DNA of 24,578 bases from Sphingobacterium sp. UBA6711 (GCA_002454415.1 DKIT01000099.1:20532-45109), one strand, 5' to 3'. Positions 1 to 8,246 are shown, counted from the stretch's first letter. The notes: generated by a model from the sequence alone, not told the origin. A program made the numbers and translations.

Positions 1-1
1 G

Positions 2-814
2 AAATTAGGAAAGACAGCAGATGCTGCCTATTTCAAAAAACGCTATAAACTTTACGAACAATACTTCGACAAAGAAGTTGAACATTTTGTAGGTAAAAAA
101 GCGAATGGTGAATTCCGCAGACCCTTCGATCCATTGATGGCTAAACACCGCGAAAATGATTACTGTGAAGGAAATGCATGGCAATACACCTGGTTGGTAC
201 CTCAAGATGTGACAGGTTTGATCAAGCTTTTCGGTGGCGAACAAAAATTCTTGAAAAAACTGGATTATTTTACGACCATGTCTTCAGATCTAGGTGGAGA
301 AGCTTCTCCAGATATTTCAGGACTAATTGGCCAATATGCCCAAGGTAACGAACCAAATCATCATATTCCATACCTATATGCATATGCTGGACAGCCTTGG
401 AAGGGTGCGGCACTTGCGCGCAAAGCGATGACCGATTTTTACACAAACAGCCCTGCAGGTCTTTGTGGAAATGACGATGTAGGTCAAATGAGTGCATGGT
501 ATGTATTTTCAGCAATGGGTTTCTATCCACTAAATGCCATGAGCGGAGTGTATGTTTTCGGTTCTCCAATGATGCAGCATGCAAATATCAATCTACCGAA
601 TGGCAAAACTTTAGCGATCAATGTTAAAAATCAGGGTAAAACCAATCAGTACATCAAATCGATCAAATTGAATGGCAAACCATATTCTAAAACGTTTATC
701 ACACACGCACAACTGTTAGAAGGCGGTCAGATGGAAATCGAGATGAGCGCTACACCAAACAAAAACTTTGGTAAAAACAAAGCCGATTGGCCTTCAAGCG
801 TTGACAATAATTAA
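2..814 (+). CDS. GH92 alpha-1,2-mannosidase family protein, C-terminal part (5' end outside window)
   Basis: An open reading frame runs in from the left edge (first full codon at base 2), so only about 270 C-terminal residues are visible. It carries hallmark GH92 motifs: EGNAWQYTW, GNEPNHHIPYLY, AGQPWK and GNDDVGQMSAWYVFSAMGFYP (roughly bases 170-530). GH92 enzymes are calcium-dependent exo-alpha-mannosidases, often periplasmic or surface enzymes acting on N-glycan mannose. The Glu of EGNxWQY and the Asp pair of GNDD belong to the conserved acidic active-site set in the family. The tail ends in a short Lys/Asn-rich stretch. The signal peptide and linkage specificity cannot be judged here. The next gene follows after 77 bp. 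Family assignment is very secure; linkage specificity is not. Confidence 0.95.
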   Translation, partial: KLGKTADAAYFKKRYKLYEQYFDKEVEHFVGKKANGEFRRPFDPLMAKHRENDYCEGNAWQYTWLVPQDVTGLIKLFGGEQKFLKKLDYFTTMSSDLGGEASPDISGLIGQYAQGNEPNHHIPYLYAYAGQPWKGAALARKAMTDFYTNSPAGLCGNDDVGQMSAWYVFSAMGFYPLNAMSGVYVFGSPMMQHANINLPNGKTLAINVKNQGKTNQYIKSIKLNGKPYSKTFITHAQLLEGGQMEIEMSATPNKNFGKNKADWPSSVDNN

Positions 815-891
815 CTGAAAAATTGTCAGTAAAACATTAGTGGATTAATATTTGTTAATACCTTAATAACATATTTAAGGAGAAACAAAAC

Positions 892-1218
892 ATGGCAGAT
901 TACAAAAACATCAATATACAAGATATCCCGGACGGAGGTGATAGTCCAAAAGACTTCTATGAAACTTTCAAAGAGCGATTGGAAGATTTGGAAACATTTC
1001 CAAAGGACTATACGTACAAATTTATCTTACCGAAAGATCAGGACCACTTCAATCAGATCCAAAGCGTATTTGATGATACGGGTGCGCAGTTTGATTTTAA
1101 GGATTCCAAAACGGGCAAGTATACGTCAATTACGGTAAACTTGAACGTAAAAGACGCCGATCAGGTGATCTACTTCTACAAAGAAGTCGCAAAGATAAAA
1201 GGTGTTATCATGTTATAA
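892..1218 (+). CDS. DUF493 (YbeD-like) small protein
   Basis: A 108-residue soluble protein with no signal peptide. It matches the DUF493/YbeD family (ferredoxin-like alpha/beta fold) by the pattern LETFPKDYTYKFI near residues 33-45, then a GKYTSITVNLNV strand around 75-87 and the C-terminal IKGVIML. E. coli YbeD is about 87 residues; the extra N-terminal 25 residues here are acidic and probably flexible. The start is supported by a good purine-rich ribosome site (AAGGAGA) 7-13 bases upstream. The family has no firmly established biochemical role, so no function is assigned. It appears to be a single-gene unit ending in a strong terminator. Confidence 0.9.
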   Translation: MADYKNINIQDIPDGGDSPKDFYETFKERLEDLETFPKDYTYKFILPKDQDHFNQIQSVFDDTGAQFDFKDSKTGKYTSITVNLNVKDADQVIYFYKEVAKIKGVIML

Positions 1219-1228
1219 AATAACAAAT

Positions 1229-1267
1229 ACAAATAAGGCTGTCGAATTGACAGCCTTATTTGTTTTG
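1229..1267. terminator. Bidirectional intrinsic terminator
   Basis: A perfect 15-bp stem (1229-1243 with 1249-1263), 5-base loop GAATT, is followed by T-rich sequence on the plus strand. On the minus strand it is followed by TTATTTGTATTTGTT. It lies between the convergent DUF493 and IPT-lipoprotein genes and can serve both. Confidence 0.85.
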
Positions 1268-1344
1268 TGCATATTATGAAAACGTTTTGCTTAGCATCGC
1301 GATCTGAGAAAACAATCTCCCCAGCGATAAATGAGCAAAAACCT

Positions 1345-3015
1345 TTACTTATCCAATAAGGTAAAGTTGTCTTTATGCATAACAGTCTGTCCTCCGGTCA
1401 CCACGGTTAATTTCATCGCTCCGGGAGTCACATTTGACGGCACTGTAACAACAATCGTATTATCGGATATACTATTTGGATATACAACAATAGAACCGAA
1501 TTTCACAACAGTACCATTATAATCAGAAATAAAGCCCGCACCTTTTATTGTCAAAATAGTTCCCGGTACAGCCGAAGCAGGGCTAAAGGAGCTAAATGAG
1601 GGACCAATAACCTCAAAATCGCCTGGTATGGTTACACGTTTATTCGGAAATTCCACACTGATCTTAGTCTTCCCAATATTCACACCATAAGGGATCGGAA
1701 CCTGCAGGCTGGTGGACGAAGCTGCCGTAGCAGAAGTAACGACTGAACCAACATAAACATTATACCAGTTCCCGGCAATAAAACTTCCCGAAATATTTAG
1801 CTGCTGCAATGGACTTCCTGACTTTGGTGAGAAGCTAGTAGCGGTGAAAGCCAAAACGTTGACTTTTTGAGGAGCAGATACTTCATGTGGACCAACATTC
1901 AACTTGATTGTATATTCTCCAGGGGCAGTGTTCTCCGGTACAGTATAGTTGAACTGTCCCAGAGGATAATAGCTTACATTTTGATACGTTGCCGAACCAA
2001 GTCTTACCTTAGCCCCTATTGCATCTCCATAATAATCTTCGGATGGAGGAAAATTTGTGCCTTTGATCTGGAGCGTCTGTCCGGGAAATAAAGAACTGGG
2101 TTCGATCGCTGTGATTACTGGCGGAGTTACTTTAAATGCCCCGAGCATCTTGTTCTTACCGGCGACTGTAATTGAGAGATCAAAATTTTCTTTTACCGTA
2201 AAAGGGATATCGATACCTCCATTATAGTAGAATGCGTCCCTTGTCTGATCACCAAAATTGACCTTGAACTCTGAACCATAATAGCTGTCCGGCAGATTAT
2301 CTCCTGTAAAGATCACTTTAGTACCTACGGGGCCCGATTTAGGCATAAAATCCTTAAAGTTGGCGAGTATCCGAAAGTACCCACTACCAGCAGGAGTCGA
2401 TCCGATCCGAACGGAAACATTAATTTCCTGCCCATGAGGTCGCTGTATCCCTGCTGGTACCTCAGCACTAATTTCGGTCTCACCCACAGACACCAACTTT
2501 GCTTTTATATTCTCAAACATGACTGTGGTATTATTCGCTGTGGCATCGAAAAAAGTGCCCGTAATTTTAACAACCTCACCCGACATGGCCATATTGGGAG
2601 CAATATTCCCCATCGAAGGACGCGGAAGAGAGACATTCAGCATAGCCCCGAAAACGGTCCCCCTCGAATCACGCAAATAAGACCTCACCCAAATCGTGTT
2701 GTTATAGGAATAGGCCAGTGCACTGTCTACCCTAATCTGCTTTTGAAACTCACCCTCTTTGACATCCTTGCCCAGGGAAACTTTCACACCCTTATTTTCG
2801 TCTATTTCCTGTGTGTTATTGTAGACAAATCCATAATCCTCCACTTTCTCACTGCCTACTTTTGAAACACTTCCAACAACGTTAAACGAAGTTGGCGAGC
2901 TAGCAGTCACGGAGAGTGTCTGAACAGCCGGAGGTGTAAAATCATCTTTTTTACAAGAGAAAAACAAGCCCAATAGAATGACAAAAGCGATATATTGTAT
3001 TTTTAATCTTTTCAT
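1345..3015 (-). CDS. Surface lipoprotein with five IPT/TIG domains
   Basis: A 556-residue protein with a lipoprotein signal peptide (LGLFFSC, lipidated Cys21). The following KKDDF resembles the charged export signal that sends Bacteroidota lipoproteins to the outer face of the outer membrane. After an N-terminal domain (about 30-125) there are five consecutive IPT/TIG immunoglobulin-like repeats. They begin near residues 130, 215, 297, 390 and 473, each opening with a phrase like P-x-S-G/A-x-x-G-x-x-(L/V)-x-I-x-G-x-x-F. IPT domains are common in glycan-binding or adhesive surface proteins of PULs. No catalytic domain is visible. It lies 19 bp downstream of the barrel protein gene and is probably co-transcribed with it. 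The ligand is unknown. Confidence 0.85.
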   Translation of the reverse strand: MKRLKIQYIAFVILLGLFFSCKKDDFTPPAVQTLSVTASSPTSFNVVGSVSKVGSEKVEDYGFVYNNTQEIDENKGVKVSLGKDVKEGEFQKQIRVDSALAYSYNNTIWVRSYLRDSRGTVFGAMLNVSLPRPSMGNIAPNMAMSGEVVKITGTFFDATANNTTVMFENIKAKLVSVGETEISAEVPAGIQRPHGQEINVSVRIGSTPAGSGYFRILANFKDFMPKSGPVGTKVIFTGDNLPDSYYGSEFKVNFGDQTRDAFYYNGGIDIPFTVKENFDLSITVAGKNKMLGAFKVTPPVITAIEPSSLFPGQTLQIKGTNFPPSEDYYGDAIGAKVRLGSATYQNVSYYPLGQFNYTVPENTAPGEYTIKLNVGPHEVSAPQKVNVLAFTATSFSPKSGSPLQQLNISGSFIAGNWYNVYVGSVVTSATAASSTSLQVPIPYGVNIGKTKISVEFPNKRVTIPGDFEVIGPSFSSFSPASAVPGTILTIKGAGFISDYNGTVVKFGSIVVYPNSISDNTIVVTVPSNVTPGAMKLTVVTGGQTVMHKDNFTLLDK

Positions 3016-3034
3016 AACGACCTATTAACTATCG

Positions 3035-3793
3035 CTAAAATGCATATCCAACCCGCACCCCATTCACCAATGAACTCTTGAAGGACTTGGTTTTGTTTTC
3101 CGAGACATACGAAGCATATCCCGGGTCGGTTCCGGTAACTGTAATATCAGGTTTTTTATACTTTGTATTGAGGTAGCCTAAATTAAATTCATACCCCACG
3201 TACAAACCTTTGGAAACATAAAAATCAAAACCTGCAACCGCATAGGCACCAAATCGTGTATACCCATTAGGAACCAGCTGCATGTTTGAATAATAGCCGC
3301 CATTGTTAGTAGGTTGATAAACTATTTCCATCCATGCATTCTTTAAATCCATCGTATACGAACTGGTGGAGAAGGATTGCTTTGTGCTTTTTGTTCCAAT
3401 AGAGAGATCAAAGCCAATGTACGGGGACAGTCTGCGTGTTCCCTTAAAATGCTTTTCAATACCAAAATTAAAGTCAAATTCAGTACCCTTTCGGTCATTT
3501 GAATTAAAAAAACCCGTCGTTCCGTAAGGTTTTCCATAATTTGCGGCAGAATCAAGCACATTGATCCCAACACCTAAGCGTAAGGCCAAATCATCCTGGA
3601 CAAAATATCTTCCTTTGATCTGATTCAGGGCATTATTTAGGCTAAAATTTCCCTTGAAAGGATTGAAATTCAACTCTGTAACAAAATTACCTTTTCTTGA
3701 TTTAAAGCCCTCAGTTTCTGTGTCAGCTGTCGTTTGAGCACAGGCAATACGAGCTACTCCTAGCAATAGGGCAGCTGTTAAAATTCTTTTCAT
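3035..3793 (-). CDS. Outer-membrane beta-barrel protein (porin-like)
   Basis: I place the start at 3793, not at the longest possible 3883, because translation from 3793 gives a clean signal peptide (MKRILTAALLLGVARIACAQ). The preceding 30 codons run through the 5' leader and do not look coding. The mature protein of about 232 residues alternates polar and aromatic/hydrophobic residues, with strand-like phrases such as LSPYIGFDLSIGTKS, GAYAVAGFDFYVSKGLYVGYEFNLGYL and a final GVRVGYAF. The terminal Phe is typical of barrels inserted by the BAM machinery. About eight to ten strands would fit. No enzymatic motif is seen. It is transcribed with the IPT lipoprotein, and the two may form a surface complex. 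Function unknown. Confidence 0.8.
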   Translation of the reverse strand: MKRILTAALLLGVARIACAQTTADTETEGFKSRKGNFVTELNFNPFKGNFSLNNALNQIKGRYFVQDDLALRLGVGINVLDSAANYGKPYGTTGFFNSNDRKGTEFDFNFGIEKHFKGTRRLSPYIGFDLSIGTKSTKQSFSTSSYTMDLKNAWMEIVYQPTNNGGYYSNMQLVPNGYTRFGAYAVAGFDFYVSKGLYVGYEFNLGYLNTKYKKPDITVTGTDPGYASYVSENKTKSFKSSLVNGVRVGYAF

Positions 3794-3815
3794 AAAATAT
3801 ATTAAACTAAGGGGA

Positions 3816-3823
3816 TAAATATA
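3816..3823 (-). promoter_or_regulatory. Possible -7 box for the barrel/IPT operon
   Basis: TATATTTA read on the minus strand matches TAnnTTTG at all but the last base and sits 22 bases upstream of the start codon. No convincing TTG -33 box is present, so this is a weak call. Some promoter is expected here because the pnp terminator lies just upstream. Confidence 0.3.
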
Positions 3824-3868
3824 ACACTTTATCAGCATTATAAAAACTTTTTCCCTAAAATCAAGCAT

Positions 3869-3896
3869 AAAAAAAGCCCGCATAAAGCGGGCTTTT
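3869..3896 (-). terminator. Intrinsic terminator of pnp
   Basis: A 10-bp GC-rich stem (3872-3881 with 3887-3896), 5-base loop ATAAA, gives a run of seven T on the minus strand (3875-3869). It lies 23 bp after the pnp stop codon. It separates pnp from the barrel/IPT genes. Confidence 0.9.
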
Positions 3897-3919
3897 CATA
3901 TCATTTGAAAAGAATAAAC

Positions 3920-6106
3920 TTATTCTTGACCAGCACCAGCTACAGGAGCTTCGCCGGCAGGCTTATCTTGCTTTGGTTTGTCTTCTTTCGGCGGACGTGG
4001 CAATAACGCTTTACGAGAAAGCTTCATTTTACCTTGTTTGTCGATATCCAACAATTTAACCGTTACTTTATCACCTTCTTTGAAGATTCCGTCCATTGTT
4101 TCAAGACGTTTCCAGTCGATTTCAGAGATATGCAATAAACCATCTTTACCCGGCATAATCTCTACGAATGCACCAAATGGCATAATCGATTTCACTTTAC
4201 CTTCGTAAGTTTCACCGATCTCCGGTTTAGAAGCAATCGCTTTAATACGACCTACTGCATCATCAATAGCCGCTTTATTATCTGCGAATACTTGAACAAC
4301 ACCTTTGTTATCAACCTCTTCGATCGAAATTGTAGCACCGGTCTCACGTTGCATTTCTTGGATAATTTTACCACCTGGTCCGATTACAGCACCGATAAAT
4401 TCTTTATCGATCAACAATTGAACGATACGTGGTGCATGTGGTTTGTAGTCTTCACGCGGAGCTGAAATGGTTTTCTTCATTTCACCTAAGATGTGTAAAC
4501 GAGCTTCTTTCGCTTGATCCAAAGCTTGCGTCAACACTTCCCATTTCAAACCATTGATTTTCAAGTCCATTTGACAAGCAACGATACCGTTTTCCGTACC
4601 TGTTACTTTAAAGTCCATATCACCTAAATGATCTTCATCACCTAAGATATCCGATAAGATTGCATATTTACCAGTTTTCTCATCAGAGATCAATCCCATA
4701 GCTATACCTGAAACTGGCGCTTTCAATTTCACACCAGCATCTAAAAGAGCTAATGTACCAGCACATACAGTTGCCATAGAAGATGAACCATTTGATTCCA
4801 AGATATCAGAAACAACACGGATCGTATATGGATTTTCGTTATCTGCAGGAAGCACCTGTTTCAATGAACGCATTGCCAAGTTACCATGACCAACTTCACG
4901 ACGACCAGGACCTCTGTTAGGTCTCACTTCACCTGTAGAGAACGCAGGGAAGTTGTAGTGAAGAATAAATTTATTATAACCGTTGATAAAAGCACCATCG
5001 ATCATTTGTTCATCATCCTTCGCACCTAAAGTAACCGAAGTTAATGATTGTGTTTCTCCACGTGTAAATACAGCCGAACCGTGAGCAGCAGGCAAGTAAT
5101 CCACTTCTGACCAGATTGGACGTACTGTACGTACGTTACGGCCATCTAAACGAATTCCTTCGTCCAAGACGAGATTACGAACAGCATCATACTGAACATC
5201 GTGGAAATATTTTTTAAATAAGAATGCTGTATCATCATCCAACTCCTCTGGCATGGTTGCTCTGTATTCTTCCGCAATTTTAGCGAAGTTTTCAGAACGG
5301 TCATGTTTTGCAGAAGCTGATTTTGCAATTGCATAAACTTTATCGTAAGTAGCAGCAAAAATGGAATCTCTCAATTCAAGATTTTCTGGCTCGTGGTTAT
5401 ATTCACGTTTTACAGTCTTGCCAACTAAGTTTGCTAATTCCACCTGAGCAGCAACTTGTTTTTTGATTGCTTCGTGCGCAAAAGCGATAGCCTCTACCAT
5501 TTCCGCTTCGGAAATCTCTTTCGCTTCACCTTCCACCATGCCGATATCCTGCGCCGAACCAGCAACGATAAATTCTAATGTTGCTTTTTCAAGTTCAGAC
5601 AATTTTGGATTGATCACCAATTGACCGTCAATCTTCGCAACGCGAACTTCGGAAATTGGTCCATTGAAAGGAATATCAGACACCGCAATAGCAGCAGAAG
5701 CTGCCAAACCTGCTAAAGCGTCAGGCATAATATCTTTATCTGCAGAAATCAAGCTGATGGCAACTTGTGTATCTGCGTGATAGTTTTCAGGAAACAAAGG
5801 ACGTAATGCACGATCGACCAAACGTGAGATCAACACCTCATAATCTGATAATCTAGCTTCACGACGTAAGAAACCTCCAGGGATACGGCCTGTTGCCGCA
5901 TATTTCTCTTGATAATCTACCGAAAGTGGTAAAAAATCAACACCAGATTTAGCTTCTTTAGCTGAAACGACTGTTGCAAGCAACATCGTATCACCTTGTT
6001 TTAATACTACAGCGCCATCAGCCTGTTTTGCTAATTTCCCTGTAGACAATTCGATCTGGGTGCCATTACCCATATCGATGGTTGTTTTAATTTCGTTGTA
6101 ATTCAT
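3920..6106 (-). CDS. pnp: Polyribonucleotide nucleotidyltransferase (PNPase)
   Basis: A 728-residue phosphorolytic 3'-to-5' exoribonuclease, also able to add nucleotides. It acts in RNA turnover as a cytoplasmic trimer. Domain order is canonical: RNase PH core 1 (about 12-145), the all-helical linker domain (about 150-310), and RNase PH core 2 (about 320-545) with ESNGSSSMATVCAGTLALLD and GDMDFKVTGTENG. A KH domain (about 560-615) carries the GPGGK loop in FIGAVIGPGGKIIQEMQ. An S1 domain (about 627-695) starts YEGKVKSIMPFGAFVEI. A short Lys/Pro/Glu-rich tail follows. The conserved catalytic Asp residues of the second core are retained. It lies downstream of rpsO in the same direction, the classic gene order, but 544 bp away, with its own terminator and promoter signals. 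Confidence 0.98.
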   Translation of the reverse strand: MNYNEIKTTIDMGNGTQIELSTGKLAKQADGAVVLKQGDTMLLATVVSAKEAKSGVDFLPLSVDYQEKYAATGRIPGGFLRREARLSDYEVLISRLVDRALRPLFPENYHADTQVAISLISADKDIMPDALAGLAASAAIAVSDIPFNGPISEVRVAKIDGQLVINPKLSELEKATLEFIVAGSAQDIGMVEGEAKEISEAEMVEAIAFAHEAIKKQVAAQVELANLVGKTVKREYNHEPENLELRDSIFAATYDKVYAIAKSASAKHDRSENFAKIAEEYRATMPEELDDDTAFLFKKYFHDVQYDAVRNLVLDEGIRLDGRNVRTVRPIWSEVDYLPAAHGSAVFTRGETQSLTSVTLGAKDDEQMIDGAFINGYNKFILHYNFPAFSTGEVRPNRGPGRREVGHGNLAMRSLKQVLPADNENPYTIRVVSDILESNGSSSMATVCAGTLALLDAGVKLKAPVSGIAMGLISDEKTGKYAILSDILGDEDHLGDMDFKVTGTENGIVACQMDLKINGLKWEVLTQALDQAKEARLHILGEMKKTISAPREDYKPHAPRIVQLLIDKEFIGAVIGPGGKIIQEMQRETGATISIEEVDNKGVVQVFADNKAAIDDAVGRIKAIASKPEIGETYEGKVKSIMPFGAFVEIMPGKDGLLHISEIDWKRLETMDGIFKEGDKVTVKLLDIDKQGKMKLSRKALLPRPPKEDKPKQDKPAGEAPVAGAGQE

Positions 6107-6110
6107 TTAA

Positions 6111-6151
6111 TCTTGTTTGCGACATGCTTTTCATCTTGTTGGCAGCATGTC
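6111..6151 (-). promoter_or_regulatory. Structured pnp leader: direct and inverted repeat
   Basis: The leader contains two 16-base direct copies (6111-6126 and 6134-6149, 13 of 16 identical, period 23). It also contains a 7-bp inverted pair GACATGC (6121-6127) / GCATGTC (6145-6151) able to form a stem just upstream of the start codon. PNPase is autoregulated through leader structure in enterobacteria. Whether this is analogous is inference. Confidence 0.35.
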
Positions 6152-6179
6152 AATATTTTAAATACATTAGATTTCAGCA

Positions 6180-6187
6180 CAAAGGTA
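6180..6187 (-). promoter_or_regulatory. Candidate -7 box of pnp promoter
   Basis: TACCTTTG on the minus strand is an exact TAnnTTTG box 73 bases upstream of the pnp start codon. No TTG was found at the usual distance; the upstream sequence is simply AT-rich. It would place transcription start just ahead of the structured leader. Confidence 0.5.
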
Positions 6188-6347
6188 AATTAAAATATTA
6201 AGATTAATGCTATTAGCGACAGGCTAAATCATCAAACCATCGGAATAACTGCGTCAAAAACTCACTAACCCATTCAATCATGTAGTTCGGGTGAAAAAAG
6301 CTCCGCAATAAAATCAGTTTTACGTCATATCATTTTCGCACTTTGCT

Positions 6348-6428
6348 CGGTGCTTCTTCGGAGCTTGTTCGGTACTTGTTCGGTGCTTCTTCGGTTGGGA
6401 GCGAATAAACACCGAACAAGTACCGAAG
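6348..6428. repeat. Four 11-bp tandem units plus an inverted arm (REP-like)
   Basis: Four head-to-tail 11-mers of the form CGGWRCTTSTT occupy 6348-6391, followed by another CGG. The sequence at 6410-6427 is the exact reverse complement of 6368-6385 (18 bp), separated by 24 bases. The whole element can fold into a long hairpin. An 11-bp period is about one helical turn. Iterated CCGAACAAG-type repeats between genes fit the general character of dispersed REP-like elements. Copy number in the genome cannot be seen from here. Confidence 0.75.
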
Positions 6429-6601
6429 TAAAAGCGATTATAGTACGACTAAATAGCGAAATTGAAGCACAGTAGAGCCGACATTATCCGGCCCGATGGT
6501 TCGAGGACGTTCCAAACAATTTCAAAATCCATTGCGAACAGAAAGCTCCTATTCCGACGTCAAAATTCCGATAACCTATCGGGCACAGTAAGCACAACAA
6601 A

Positions 6602-6628
6602 AAAGCCATCCAAAAATTGGATGGCTTT
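6602..6628 (-). terminator. Intrinsic terminator of rpsO
   Basis: A perfect 12-bp stem (6602-6613 with 6617-6628), 3-base loop, is followed on the minus strand by a T-rich tract (CTTTTTTGTTGTG overall). It lies 22 bp past the rpsO stop codon, so most rpsO transcripts should end before pnp. Confidence 0.85.
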
Positions 6629-6650
6629 CTTAACACCTTTGTATAAAAGC

Positions 6651-6929
6651 TTATTTGATAATATCACGTAAACCTAGACCTTTAATGATCGCACGGTAAC
6701 GGTTGATATCTTTTTTGTAAAGATAAGCTAATAATGAACGACGTTTACCTACCAACATTTGTAGGGCACGTTGTGTACCGAAATCTTTTCTGTTTTTTTT
6801 CAAGTGCTCAGTTAAGTGAGCAATTCTCTTCGTGAATAAAGCAACTTGACCTTCAGTAGATCCTGTGTTTGTAGCTGATCCAGCGAATTCTTCGAAGATC
6901 CCAGCTTTGTACTCTTTACTTAAATACAT
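6651..6929 (-). CDS. rpsO: 30S ribosomal protein S15
   Basis: A 92-residue protein, matching the usual 88-92 residues of S15, a small-subunit protein that binds the central domain of 16S rRNA early in assembly. Recognisable segments are GSTEGQVALFTKRIAHLTEHLK (about 23-44), KDFGTQRALQMLVGKRRSLLAYL (about 48-70) and the C-terminal DINRYRAIIKGLGLR. The start at 6929 gives the standard N-terminus MYLSKEYKAGIF. Its promoter is clear and close (6974-7002), and it has its own terminator. It is upstream of pnp in the same direction, as in many bacteria. Confidence 0.98.
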   Translation of the reverse strand: MYLSKEYKAGIFEEFAGSATNTGSTEGQVALFTKRIAHLTEHLKKNRKDFGTQRALQMLVGKRRSLLAYLYKKDINRYRAIIKGLGLRDIIK

Positions 6930-6973
6930 TTCCTGAATAATATTAAAGCGTTAAAAATTTTATTAATTGGCTG

Positions 6974-7002
6974 CAAAGATAGCAAAAATCTTTGGTTGCC
7001 AA
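6974..7002 (-). promoter_or_regulatory. rpsO promoter
   Basis: On the minus strand, TTG (7002-7000), an 18-base spacer and TATCTTTG (6981-6974) form a textbook Bacteroidota sigma-70 promoter, 45 bases upstream of the rpsO start codon. Confidence 0.75.
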
Positions 7003-7034
7003 AATAATTTAATATGCAAAAGATTCAGGTGCCG

Positions 7035-8246
7035 TTATACCTTTACGTAAATTTTCTTCTTATCCAACCAATAGCAGATTACCCACATCAACGTTAAGAA
7101 ACATAGTGAATAGACAAAAGAACCAACTTCTGGTATCCCGGGTACTTTGGCACAAACGTATTTATAGAACCAGGCAAAAGCGTCGAGGTATTTTTGTGTA
7201 CCATCTTCCTTTACACCATCAGGAATACGAAACAATCCCAAAAAGCGTGGTAGAATACCGCTCAATACAAAGATGAATAAAGGATTTTTACCAAAAACAT
7301 CAAAAAACTGTGTCAATTTATTTTTGACACCCTGCACCTCAATAAACCAGATCATGCCACCTATGGTCATTGTCGCCAAACCGGTTGTATAAAGTACATA
7401 GGAACTTGTCCAGATCTTTTTATTGATCGGAAACCCCAAGGCCCATATCCAGGCCAGAACCACTAAAATAAATCCGGTCACTAACATCCCCGCCAATAAT
7501 TTAAAATGTGGTTCTTTAGACGCAGGTACCTTCGTCCACAACCAATCCACCTGTCCTTGCTTTTTAATAAATACGCCAACTAAATACCCAAAGGCGACCT
7601 GAACAATCGTCGGTAAGGTACTCATCAATCCTTCCGGGTCAAAGGGTACCCCCTCGCCTTTGTAAACATGAGGCAAACCCAAAATAGCGATATCATACTT
7701 TGTACCGAACCAACCTTCTAAACTATACGGGTCAGCCCCTCCTGCCATTGCACAAATGGCCCAATAAAACAGCAGGATAACCGTAGAAATCCATATAATA
7801 GTCTTTTCCTTGAAATAATAAGCTAATATCGAAGCAAAACAGTAAGCCACAGCAATACGTTGCAATACACCAAAAATACGAATCCCCTTACTCGGATCAC
7901 TGCCATCCACCCATTGTTTAAAGACCAAGTCAGTGCCCTCCCACTTGACAAAGGGCCACCAATTTATAAACAGCCCTATGGCAAAGATCAAAACTGTTCG
8001 TTTAAGTACTTTTTTCCAAAAAACCGACGAGCCAGCTTCCTGTAAACGCGGAATCACAAAGGACATCGCATTACCCACGGCAAAAAGAAAAAAAGGAAAA
8101 ACAAGGTCTGTGGGCGAGCATCCATGCCAAGCTGCGTGTTTTAGCGGTGCAAACATATGAGCCCATGTCCCGGGATTATTCACCATAATCATCAGTGCGA
8201 CAGTCGCTCCACGAAAGACATCCAAGGAGTAATACCGTTGTTTCAT
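7035..8246 (-). CDS. NagX/HGSNAT-like membrane acetyltransferase family protein (DUF5009)
   Basis: A 403-residue polytopic membrane protein with about ten hydrophobic segments. The N-terminus RYYSLDVFRGATVALMIMVN and the following LKHAAWHGCSPTDLVFPFFLFAVG (about 35-58) are diagnostic of the family of human heparan-alpha-glucosaminide N-acetyltransferase and bacterial NagX. From memory of the human enzyme, His37 in KHAAWHG lines up with its catalytic His. In sugar-catabolic loci these proteins are linked with N-acetylglucosamine or glucosamine use, possibly acetylating or moving an amino sugar across the inner membrane. It is divergent from the ROK regulator with 249 bp between their starts. 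The exact substrate is not established. Confidence 0.85.
   Translation of the reverse strand: MKQRYYSLDVFRGATVALMIMVNNPGTWAHMFAPLKHAAWHGCSPTDLVFPFFLFAVGNAMSFVIPRLQEAGSSVFWKKVLKRTVLIFAIGLFINWWPFVKWEGTDLVFKQWVDGSDPSKGIRIFGVLQRIAVAYCFASILAYYFKEKTIIWISTVILLFYWAICAMAGGADPYSLEGWFGTKYDIAILGLPHVYKGEGVPFDPEGLMSTLPTIVQVAFGYLVGVFIKKQGQVDWLWTKVPASKEPHFKLLAGMLVTGFILVVLAWIWALGFPINKKIWTSSYVLYTTGLATMTIGGMIWFIEVQGVKNKLTQFFDVFGKNPLFIFVLSGILPRFLGLFRIPDGVKEDGTQKYLDAFAWFYKYVCAKVPGIPEVGSFVYSLCFLTLMWVICYWLDKKKIYVKV

Larger units (their letters stand above)
6107..6650. other. Intergenic region between rpsO and pnp (544 bp)
   Basis: No supported gene. From right to left it holds the rpsO terminator (6602-6628), a short inverted pair (CCGATA/TATCGG, 6568-6582), the 11-bp iterated repeat with inverted arm (6348-6428), the pnp -7 box (6180-6187) and the pnp leader repeat (6111-6151). 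The remainder (about 6190-6340 and 6430-6565) shows no feature I can name. A 69-codon plus-strand frame here runs through the terminator and is not credible. Confidence 0.6.

Noticed and set aside
846..854. TAATATTTG as a promoter box for the DUF493 gene
   Set aside because: The spacing inside the box does not match TAnnTTTG; only a weak resemblance, although a TTG lies about 20 bases upstream.
1278..1287. AAAACGTTTT palindrome downstream of the DUF493 terminator
   Set aside because: A short AT-rich palindrome expected by chance, with no positional logic between two convergent genes.
3794..3883. Longer N-terminus for the barrel protein starting at 3883
   Set aside because: It would bury the clear signal peptide 30 residues inside and begin within the pnp terminator stem region.
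6462..6671. 69-codon plus-strand open frame between pnp and rpsO
   Set aside because: It crosses the rpsO terminator and runs into rpsO on the opposite strand; no protein-like features.
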